Assembly: GCF_014529535.1 (NCBI RefSeq)
Contig: NW_023503337.1
Coordinates: 372,001-436,000 of the forward strand
Length of the DNA stretch: 64,000 nt
DNA from: Bradysia coprophila
Taxonomy: Eukaryota > Arthropoda > Insecta > Diptera > Sciaridae
Direction: 5' to 3'
In this document: positions 52,978 to 62,126 of the stretch, piece after piece
Layout: each line of letters opens with the position of its first letter
How positions within the stretch are numbered: position 1 is the first letter of the stretch
Translations under genes and position numbers: made by a program
Notes under the pieces: generated by a model
Databases searched by the model: none
What the model was told of the DNA's origin: nothing
The model's input: the letters and a program-made list of their open reading frames with translations, nothing else

Positions 52978-53484
52978 GTGACGCAAGTCCTTTATCTTAC
53001 TTACAAAATAACTGATATCGCTGAGGGTGACGCATTGTGCGTCGTACGCAAAAGTTTTATCAACAAAAAATTGACCCAAAAAATTTGTGAAAGAAAATTT
53101 TACAAAAAGAAGGTTGCGTCACAAGTGGCAGATGTTGAGGAACCTATTGTTAGGAAAAAAATGGTGAGGTTAAAAAATGTACTGAAAGAATTCAAACGGA
53201 AGAAAACCGAATCATCGGCATTATCTGAAAATTCGAGATTTTGCTTATTTTCATACAAACATCAGTATTTCGAAGTCTCGGCCAATTTTGAAGCTACAGT
53301 AACGTATGATAGCTCGTTGAGCTCGTATGGATTCCTAGATTCCAGATATCCTAGTTTGGGGGTCGTTGGAGTTAAGGGGGAGATGTCAAAAAGAAACTGT
53401 AAATATGCTCCGCCGTCCCCAATTTTTTTTAACATTTTTGGTAGTGGACTTGCGTCACGCCCGCTTACTAACGTGCGGGCATGA
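52978..53484 (+). pseudogene. Unrecognised 168-codon open frame, possible gene or transposon fragment
   Basis: This is a relatively long open frame for such AT-rich DNA. It has a charged segment (VRKKMVRLKNVLKEFKRKK) and then a mixed-composition part ending RPLTNVRA. The first ATG in frame is at about 53161, and the opposite strand is also open for 75 codons. I recognise no domain. It lies between repeat elements, so a relic of a transposable element is more likely than a host gene. Confidence 0.2.
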
Positions 53485-53621
53485 TACAAAACTATCTACT
53501 ATCAAATTTGATAGTTGGCCTTGGCGTACGGCTCGTGTAACTGGACCAAAGGTGCTTTGAACTGGATTTTTTTTTGTAAGAAAAGTGCAAGTTTTCTGTT
53601 TTTGATCACCTTTCACCAGCC

Positions 53622-53742
53622 CCCTGGTGAAAATAAAATTCTCAAAGGTTCGAAATACGTAGTCTCATGGTCTCAATTCTATTGTCTTTTGTGACGTGAG
53701 ACTACGCATTTCGAGCCTTTGAGTACTTTATTTTCACCAGGG
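53622..53742. repeat. Hairpin MITE-like element (121 bp)
   Basis: Arms 53622-53667 (from CCCTGGTGAAAATAAA) and 53697-53742 (to TTTATTTTCACCAGGG) are inverted copies over 46 bases with a few mismatches, with a 29-base loop. The tips CCCTGG/CCAGGG are exact. Confidence 0.8.
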
Positions 53743-54054
53743 CCACACAAGCTTCGAATATATTTTTTTAAATTGGTCTTGGCTTCTAGGATCGACGTCC
53801 TTTCGGTGTTAGGGAATATCGCGCCGCGTCATTCACAATAACTCACAAAGTGACATCTTCCTTATACAAAATGTGTCAAAATGTGAATTATTATGAATGA
53901 CGCGGCGCGAGATTCCTAGCAACCGTCCTTTCTAGGTGGCTGCTAGGAATTTCGCGCCGCGTAATTCACAATAATTGACAAAATGACACATTTTGTATAA
54001 GGAAAATGTCAATTTGTGGGTTATTGTGAATGACACAGCGCGAAATTCGGTTTA

Positions 54055-54280
54055 TTTCTTTTTGTACACAAAAATTACGTTCTGTACACAAAACATACAT
54101 TTTGTACACAAAAAGTCAATTGTGTACACAGAAACCATGATTTTGTACACAAAAATGATTATTTTGTACATAAAAGTGATCATTTTGTACACAAAAGTGA
54201 TCATTTTGTACACAGTAAGTTCGTTCTGTACACAGTATGTTCGTTCTGTACACAAAGAAGAATCATTTTGTACACAAATT
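54055..54280 (+). repeat. Left array: 11 TTTTGTACACAAAA-like units
   Basis: Eleven units with core GTACAC (one is GTACAT), the first core at 54064 and the last at 54270, spaced about 20 to 24 bases. The T-rich left and A-rich right flanks make each unit nearly palindromic. Some spacers recur (AAGTGATCATTT, AGTTCGTTCT). Confidence 0.9.
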
Positions 54281-54474
54281 TGATGATTTTGTGAGAGAGA
54301 GAAGAATATATTTATTCATCGACGTTATTACAATGTTGGCCTGTGGGAATCGGAATAATGCGAATTCTTATACATGTGCATTTGAATATTAAAAATTTTG
54401 AATGAGTAATCTAAATATTGTATTATTGTGTTATTAATTTAAAAAATGTTAGGTAAAAACATTGTACATGAAAA

Positions 54475-54698
54475 GCAGCGCCGCAGGCCGTGAACTTAAA
54501 AAAAAAAAAGAAGCGGGGTCGAGGGGCGGCAGCCCCCGCAGTGGGGGGTCAAGGGGGGTACAGCCCCCCTTGCGGGGTCTAAGGGGCAGAGCCCCTAGCG
54601 GGGTTTGGGGCAGAGCCCCATGAACGTACGGCAGCCTGCAGGGCGTAAAGAAAAGCTCGCCGCAGGCGCGGGGGTTTGGGGGCGGAGCCCCCGCACAA
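54475..54698. repeat. GC-rich hairpin cluster (G4CxxAGCCCC type)
   Basis: About five short inverted repeats in tandem: GGGGCGGCAGCCCC, GGGGGGTACAGCCCCCC, AGGGGCAGAGCCCCT, GGGGCAGAGCCCC and GGGGGCGGAGCCCCC. They are linked by GCGGGGT(C/T)(T/G)AAG-like spacers, in DNA otherwise very AT-rich. It lies in the interior of the 1241-bp element. It looks like the palindromic intergenic repeats of some bacteria; origin unknown. Confidence 0.85.
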
Positions 54699-55054
54699 AG
54701 AAAATACATCATCCTACAGTAAAGAAAGTGTATGAAACAAGATGTAGTCCAATGACAAAAGATTGAATTAAGCAAATATACTTTTGAAAGACTACAGACA
54801 CAAATTACACGTTCTCTTCTCTAACTGTATTACCTCTTCTTTTTGGTGCCGTTGTTCTGTTAATTATTAACTTCTAGGAATGAAAGTGCTGCTCAATGCA
54901 ATTTATGTTTATAATAAAAAAATCTCTCAAAATCAAAAAACACAGCCAATTGAGAACTCTCATTGTGATAAAGCTTCTTTGTTTTGTCACACTTGATAAC
55001 TTATGTGCTGAGATCGCGTAAAGCTAATTCAAAAAATTGCTAGAAGCTTAACAA

Positions 55055-55280
55055 GATTTTGTGTACGAATAGTGTTTTCTGTGTACGTTGTTACGGTTTC
55101 CGTGTACAAAATCAGTTATGTTTGTGTACAAAATATTTTTGTTTGTGTACAAAACAGACCTTTTGTGTACAAAATAATCAATTTTGTGTACAAAATCTTT
55201 AATTTTGTGTACAAAATATTTTTTGTGTGTGTACAAAAGGGACGTTTTGTGTACAGAACGTACTTTTTGTGTACAAAATG
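55055..55280 (-). repeat. Right array: 11 inverted GTGTAC units
   Basis: Eleven cores GTGTAC, the reverse complement of the left array's GTACAC, the first at 55061 and the last at 55269, mostly within TTTTGTGTACAAAAT. The equal copy number with the left array supports one element with paired ends. Confidence 0.9.
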
Positions 55281-55307
55281 AAATGAACCGCGAAATTCCT
55301 CAACACC

Positions 55308-57019
55308 CTATATTTACCGATAAATAGGTAGAAATCGATGCACTTTTGCAACGCACTGTAACAGTGCTTTGACTTTTGGTAATGTGATTCAAAATATTTG
55401 TGAAAAGAAAACTTCCGTTGTCAAGGACTAGATGAATTCGCGCTTTGAGAAGAATATTTCGACCCTATGGTGAAACCTATGAACGTCAGCAACCTAGATC
55501 TAAGACCATATCATTAACAAATCCTCTGCAATGTGTTTCTTTTTTTCTCAAAACGACGCAGATGTATCGAATTCATCGAATGAAACACACAATCTCCATA
55601 ACACTTTATGCAGCTTTCATTGTTCGGAGCTTTGATTTGCAAAATGATGTGGATGCCACTGTGCCATAATGATGCAATGTGAAATGCGATGAATGGTAAA
55701 ATATTCGCAAAAAGTTTGACCGACCAGAAAACTTTTATTCAATGCAATATTTAAATTGTCTCTCAGCTTTTCGATGTAACGAAGAACCTCATAACTTTAA
55801 ATATTAAAAGATTATCGTGTGGTAACTAAATAACTGATTCAGCTGGTTTCAAGGTAAAATTGTAGGTCTGTTTGTGTAACAAATCTAATACCTACTCTCA
55901 TAAAACCACAATTTATGAATTAAGTGATTATTAAGCGGTTCTGAGTAAACACGAAGAAGCAACTGTGTTTCTATATATAAATAATTTTGGTAAACGATTT
56001 AAATATTTTCTAAGAAATTTCGTATATTGTTCATAATATTGTGTTCCACACAGAGATTTATATAAATGATGAATAAAATGAAATTTAAAGAAAAAAAAAT
56101 CAAATAGAACACTATGACTCAATTTTTTAAATGACCGAAACGACCTTTACGTTTACTCCAAAGTGAATCCCCAGGTTCATTTGATTCAAGCGAACAATTA
56201 AAAGCAAAACGAAAAACTCATTCCAATTAATTTCTTTAATGTTGTTCAGACAAATCTTGTGAATTATATCCTCTGCTATCCTCTGCTGTACGATTCAATA
56301 TATCAATTGCTAAATGTGTGCAGTTTGGTACGGCCAATATGAGTTCTGCATGTATATTAGTTGTTCCAGTCACTAGAGTCAGGTGTAATGAATTTTTTAT
56401 TTTGGTTCGGTGGGAAAGAATCTTAATTGGTGACGACAGGTTTCAACTGGTGAGACAACATTCAACTGAATTTTACATTCATGTATCAGTATCACTATGT
56501 TGTCAACTCAGCAATATTTTCAAATTTTATTCCAGTGGAACTTTTTTAAGTCTAGTTCTCAGCTTTCTTATAGGTTGATATAAATCATTTAAGTTAAATA
56601 TAACAAGTCGAACAGAATACAACACTTTCTTTCATGACGATTTCTCGATTTTATTAGCTGTCTTCCAAACCTTCTAAATCTCCTATTTTCTACTCTTCTT
56701 TTTGTCATCGTTACTAAGGTGTCGGCAAGTTCCAGGCATGTGTAATCTGTAGCTTCGTTTTTATAAAGTGTATTTTGTTTGTTTATAGCTCTTTACTAAG
56801 CTCTACTGAGCATGAACACTCAAATGTGAAATGTCTTTGGCCTATATTCTACGCGTGCATTCATACGAAATTGCATGTATAAACAAAATACACCATCACT
56901 TCAGGTAACCACAACCGGACAGTGTATCATATAATCGACTTACACTTATAACAAGTATAGACCGGCTATAAGCCTAGTGAGGTTTTTTTTCTTTTTCTCA
57001 ATTTTTCAATTCTGGAGCT
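55308..57019. other. Intergenic stretch without recognised gene
   Basis: Open frames of up to 86 codons are present but without family resemblance. I cannot support a gene or a transposon end here. Confidence 0.45.
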
Positions 57020-57380
57020 ACCAACTACCGAATACGTGAGTTATAAATAGGCAAGCAGGAAGAATGTTTCTTCAGTTGATATCTTCGGCTTTCTATTAGT
57101 TTCGTAGTGAACTACAATTTTAGTATTCAACTACCAATTTGGTATTCAACTACCAAATTATCGAATTATAGATAGGCAGGCAGCCTAAATAATTTCATCA
57201 GTCGGTGTGCAGTTCTCAAACAGTTAACATCTCTACCACCTCTTTATCAGCATGGTAGAAACTACCAAAAATTCAAGCTTTAAACAAGCAAGCAGGCAGA
57301 ATAATTTCGCAGTTATCGAATAGTAGACATATCTGCCGGAAATTACGTTTGGTAGTCAGCTGCCAACTAACAAAATTTTC
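57020..57380 (+). repeat. Degenerate tandem repeat, units of about 120 bp
   Basis: Three units share CAACTACCAA, a GAATTATAGATAGGCAGGCAG-like segment (57040s, 57160s, 57280s) and a following AATAATTTC-like segment with CAGTT. Divergence between units is high. Confidence 0.55.
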
Positions 57381-57937
57381 GAATTGCATGCCAACTGTGA
57401 GCGATCGGTTATCAGATAACAAATAATTATTATTTGCCTGGTGTTGATTTGCTCACAGTAGCATTGCAATTTTGAATTAAGGCTGTTATGGTCTCATTTT
57501 TTATTTGTTACACAGACACATGGACAGACAGACGGACAGATAAAGTGTCCACAATAGGGTTTTTTTTTAAGAAAAAAGACCTAAAAACAAGTTGAAAACA
57601 AGGTTGAAAACAACTAAGATACTTTTCATGATTGTCAAGTACTGAACGTACAAATGCTGATGCGTTGATAGACCGATAAACAGTAAAAGATAGAAATAAC
57701 TAAAATGTATACTAAAACAAATATGAGTAAATGGATGTTCAAACAATGCCCTACAATATAATATAGCGACAAAAATGAAATATTCAGCGGAACTGAGCGA
57801 ATCATATCATTTAATCGATCTACAGACTGTTTAAAATCGCTCAGTTTCGCTGTATATTTTATTTTTCTCGCTGTATGTGATTGCTTTAATTCCCATTTAA
57901 CACAATAACAGGGAGTAATTACAAACTAATATTTGTT

Positions 57938-57970
57938 AGCCTTACGGCAGCCTTACGGCAGCCTTACGGA
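57938..57970 (+). repeat. 11-bp tandem repeat, three copies
   Basis: AGCCTTACGGC, AGCCTTACGGC and AGCCTTACGGA in direct succession. Confidence 0.9.
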
Positions 57971-60900
57971 AACAATTCTAGTGTGTGCTTAAAGTTACCC
58001 ACAGAAAATATGTATTCTATCTGTACGAAAGAAACGAAAGAAATTCTTCTGTGTTGGGGCTTTGAAGTTAGAGTTACATATAATCATATTGGCACTTGAG
58101 ATGCACTGTAAAGGTCGCTTTGTTGTAACTAAATTGTATGGAACGCAAAGATCACTTTCTGTCAAAATGAATGGAGAATTTCAACCTCAAGAATGAGAGA
58201 GAAAAACGTGGGCTGGCGCTAGAATTGACGATGAAGCGCTACTGCGCAACGCTGCAGTTCTGTTCATACAATTTTGACTTACTATCTAAAAATCAGTGTT
58301 ACCAACACAGTTTTTTTTTGTCCCACGAATATTCGACTTTGTCGTATATATCACTCTTACATATATGCTGAAACTCTTGTCATTTTTCAGGTGTATACAT
58401 TGTGAATGACCCCTCATTAGATACTTGTAGTATCAAGTAATTGCTCAACTGGTTTCTTGTCCTGAGGAAGATGGGTTGGACAATGTTTTTATCATCAACT
58501 TAAATTCATTCGAGAAGTATTACTAATTTATGTGTGTAGATGGAACGAACAGACACACACATTCACGTCGGCGTTTAAAAATGATAACAATTAATATAAT
58601 TTGACAAAAACACTATACAGCTCTCTTATTTAAGAGAGGCCACGACCCTTCCTATTAACATAATCACTTTTGATTTCATTGCATGACCCATACATCAACA
58701 TGTTCAATGTTATGCATGTATATTACTTACATTCAATACTTAAGATTGTGACGTCGAGTACCCATTTCTCAAATAATGTAATTTTAAAATAATTGTGTTT
58801 GATATTGAAATTATTATTTGTATCAAGTGAAAAGATTTGTTGACAAAATCGAACAACATTGTGACTAGACTACATACATTCCCTCTGCCTTCGATCGTAT
58901 TTATCCCCTCTACAAAAAAAATTTATAATAAAATATATCGAAATCCGCAAAGCTTTTTGTGTACAAATTTATATATTTCTCTTCATATCGACGTATTCGG
59001 CTTAAAACGAAAACTCTTAAGTTCTTTGCTGTGTTCTGAGAGGAGCTCGTCAACATACGCTTATTGTTCTTTGTCCGATGCGTTAAAGTCGAATTAGAAT
59101 CACAATAAAATCGACAAGAGTTATAATTTAAGTGCTTTGGGACAGTCAATATAAATAAACAAACAGTGCGGTAAATAAACAAAACAAATAAAAAATCTGA
59201 GAGTGCAGTGTGTCAATGCTTATTAATTATATTGTAGATCATTTGAGAGTCCGATCTTGTTAGAGTATAATTTAATCAACTGACTTTTTTGTCACTGTTG
59301 TGCCTAATCTTAATTCAGTAAAAGCTGAACATTTAAATAGATCGCTCCACTTAAACTGATAATGTATTTGATGCGAAATATATTAGAAAATAACTCGGAT
59401 TCGATATACCTCGATATTTTTGTGTATTTTGCACATCGTTAACATTTTACTGATTTTTTTATGTGAAACGAAAAGCTGATAAATTACTCAAGAACCTTAA
59501 TTGCTTTATTTATTCAGTTATATTTACATGAAATTGGTGATTTTAATGTGATTTTTTTCTTCGTCGTTGTCGTCTTCTGTGGTCGTAGATATTATATTTG
59601 ACGACACATCAACAAGTTCAATACCGAATGAATAATAAATTTAGTATAAAGTTTCTTGTTGTTATAGATCTTACAATACGTAAACGTTCAAGCCAAACTG
59701 GTTTTCATCAAATTTAAATAAATTTTGTCATATCAAATTGCTATATATAAATGTTATACTTATATTGTCTTATCGATAGAAATGTCATGGGTCTAGTGAA
59801 TATTGTTGTTGCTTTTTTTCTTACTTCCAAAACAAACAACAAGCATTGTCAACTTGTTTTTTTTTTTTGATTTCGTATTGCAAAAGTATGGCCTTACATC
59901 ACGTGCCCAGCGATGTTTACAAATAGAGTAGAGTTGGTCACCAAATTTTACCCTGAAATATTTTTTCTTACCAAAATACACATCTTCGAACTTATTATTG
60001 ATCCGAACTATTATCCCAAAACGTACTTGAAATTCAAGCGACTTTTAAAAAAATATTGAATGAATCTTTAAGATGACCCGAGGTGTAGCCGGAAGTGTAC
60101 CTTTCCTAAGTTTTTTTTTAAACTGTATTGAAATTCCGCCAATAAAAATTGGAAAATAAATGTTTCGACGAAAATCTCTGCGATTTACTTCTGATTTTCC
60201 TTTTTATTTTATTCCTATAATCCATTCAGATTTTTGGTAGCTGCGTCGCACAATTTTCTTTGACAATGTGAACCGAGCTATCTTCCCAACTCACCCCTAT
60301 TTCTCGAATTCTGCTGTGACGTATAAGGCCCAAGCAAGACGAGAAAAGCGGCTTAATATAAAATCAATTAGAACCACTGATGGTGCTATTCTATTTATTT
60401 GTACCTTTTTTGATCGAGGCTGGGAGATGCTGGGGGTGATGTGGTCGGAGAGTGCAATGATATTTTTTTGTAGTCGAATGTTTCAATGAAAAATTAGAAT
60501 TTTTCTCAGGAAATAATTGATAAAAACCTCGAGAAAAGCGAATAAGATCGATCAGATGAAGCCATTTTAATTCATCCTTCTAAACTTTTCTGATTACATT
60601 CACAAATTATGTACAAGACATCTCGATACGCTTTAAGGTATGGGAAGGTGGTCTCAAATATGTCATTGTGCGCGATAAGAAAGTTTCAAATATTTACTTT
60701 TCTAACAGAAAATCTATTTCAAGAAGCGAATTCTCATTCATAGAAATGACAAAGCGTACATGTTAAATGTATAGTTTAGGAAATATATAAAATCGTTACG
60801 TTACATTGCTAATCAGTAACAACAGAATGATATCACATATTTACACTCAATAAAATAAAGCAAACTTATGAGCCGACGTTTACTGTATACATACCTGAAT

Positions 60901-60992
60901 ATGAATATGGTAAAAGACTCAATCATGATCTATCTAATAATGAATGGTGACTAATATGTCAACGACAAATTGAATATAATGCATTGCAATTC
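57971..60992. other. Intergenic AT-rich stretch without recognised gene
   Basis: Only short low-complexity frames are present. I see no RNA gene and no clear repeat ends. Confidence 0.45.
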
Positions 60993-61223
60993 ATGACTTT
61001 GTCGTTGTCCGCATTGTGCAGAGTCGAAACCAGTGTCGTCTTTCTAATTGTGGTTGCATTTTTGTGTAATACTGGGATTGATTGCAACTCCATTACGAGC
61101 TTCCCAACTCAACTTTTTAATCAGAACCGGTGTGTCCGGTTATTTATCTTTAAGTACCACGGTCTTCCGGCTAGCATCGGAAAACTGATACATTTTCCTG
61201 CTGAATTAACTCGATTTAATTGA
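60993..61223 (+). CDS. Weak candidate short ORF with signal-peptide-like start (76 aa)
   Basis: ATG at 60993 gives MTLSLSALCRVETSVVFLIV followed by VAFLCNTGIDC. A hydrophobic core and Cys make it look like a signal peptide; the rest (to ELTRFN) is unremarkable. It could be a first exon or a chance frame. No promoter or polyadenylation signal is convincing. Confidence 0.2.
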   Translation: MTLSLSALCRVETSVVFLIVVAFLCNTGIDCNSITSFPTQLFNQNRCVRLFIFKYHGLPASIGKLIHFPAELTRFN

Positions 61224-61604
61224 CGATTAACGATTCAGAGTGACAACTCCATTCTTATGTAACGTCTAATTGGCTAATTTGACTCATTTCATTTGCTGCC
61301 ATACATTAGCGATATCTCAGATCCCTCAGTTGCCCTCAGAAAAAACACTTCCACATATTTTGATTGGCTCACGATTCGAAATAAATTTTTTTTATGGTTT
61401 TGCAGTGCATACACAACAGTAACAGCAGCGGTCAAAACAATTGTTGATAAAGTGCTAGGTGATAAATAAGCGCATAAAAGGAACAAAGCACGAAAATGAT
61501 ATAAAACTGTGACGATAGTCGATGGTGAATTTAATAAAAAAAGAAAAAAAAATCTGTTGTGAGAACACATAGCATAATAAAGTCCGACTTAATTACAACC
61601 AAAG

Positions 61605-61731
61605 ATGATGGCCTTCAGGAAGATGTTTAACATCCGACCAAACACAGCAGCAGCATCATCATCATCATCCACTCTTGCCATCATTTTCATTTTAAACCAC
61701 TTCTTCGGATATTGTACACCGCAACTGTATG
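61605..61731 (+). CDS. Candidate first coding exon of a secreted/membrane protein (5' end of next gene)
   Basis: ATG at 61605 (a second ATG follows directly; context CAAAG-ATG) opens 42 codons plus one base to a strong donor, GTGAGT, at 61732 (phase 1). The peptide has a basic start (MMAFRKMFNIRPNT), an Ala/Ser run encoded partly by ATC/ATCATC repeats, a hydrophobic core STLAIIFILNHFFGYC, and TPQLY at the end. This reads as a signal peptide or signal anchor. Phase-1 donors after signal exons are common in genes for extracellular domains. The downstream exon at 61980 is in a compatible frame. The protein family is not recognisable. Confidence 0.45.
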
Positions 61732-61979
61732 GTGAGTTGAACATATTGTAAAAATTCAAAATTAACTGGATACGATCCGCGCACGTTTATACAATATATT
61801 TATGAATTATTTATCTTATTTTATTTGCATGCGTCATTCATATCGAAATGTTCACGCTCGATCTTAATTTAGTTACACGGCGCCTATTCCCACACACACA
61901 TTTGTTTCGTTTTTTATTATTATTTTTGTTTGTTTATTCTTCGTTACATCGTAACGTGCGGAAAATTTTCGTCTTTTAG

Positions 61980-62126
61980 TTGGGCCGCCTGACAAAAGCT
62001 TTAATAATTTTCTGCATACAATACTTCTCAAGCTACAACATTCGGTCCCTCTATTCTGCTTAATAAGTTGTTTAACAAGTGTGGAATCTTCCATTGAAAA
62101 CTGGAAACTGATAAAGCTCTCATCAG
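61980..62126 (+). CDS. Candidate second exon, phase 1-1
   Basis: Between a good acceptor (TTTTCGTCTTTTAG) and a strong donor GTGAGT at 62127, the 147-base segment is open when joined in phase 1 to the exon at 61605. It starts VGPPDKSFNNFLHTILLKLQ and ends ENWKLIKLSS plus one base. Both ends are phase 1. No further exon is recognisable before the window ends, so the gene would continue to the right. The peptide matches nothing I know, and the antisense frame is also open, so this model is tentative. Confidence 0.35.

Larger units (their letters stand above)
54049..55289. mobile_element. 1241-bp non-autonomous DNA transposon with GTACAC terminal arrays
   Basis: The ends match as inverted repeats: GGTTTATTTCTTTTTGTACAC on the left, and on the right GGTTCATTTCATTTTGTACAC when read on the minus strand. 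Each is continued by an array of GTACAC-centred units. The element is flanked by an exact 9-base direct repeat GCGAAATTC (54040-54048 and 55290-55298), the mark of insertion. A 9-base duplication with long, internally repetitive ends is known for Foldback- and Mutator-type elements; assignment to either is inferred. There is no transposase ORF inside. Confidence 0.85.
53805..55307. mobile_element. Double-palindrome foldback element, split by a later insertion
   Basis: Two related palindromes, 53814-53915 and 53947-54048, each have ends GAATNTCGCGCCGCGT.ATTCACAATAA and its complement. They lie in inverted orientation around a small palindromic linker (CTAGCAACC...GGCTGCTAG). The left outer tip GGTGTTAGGGAAT pairs with the right outer tip ATTCCTCAACACC, but the right tip now sits at 55296-55307, past the 1241-bp element. 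So the older element is about 260 bp once the insertion is removed. Confidence 0.75.

Noticed and set aside
53993..54283. 96-codon frame made of repeated ILYTKVI-like units (and its mirror at 55072)
   Set aside because: It is a by-product of the GTACAC arrays, whose unit length happens to keep one frame open; not a gene.
54449..54775. 108-codon minus-strand frame rich in Pro/Leu/Gly
   Set aside because: It is the translation of the GC-rich hairpin cluster; the periodic PLDPPLRGLPPLDP pattern reflects the DNA repeats.
54055..55280. CRISPR-like look of the GTACAC arrays
   Set aside because: Units are short near-palindromes with 6 to 10 base spacers that partly repeat, the two arrays are mirror images, and the context is an insect transposon.
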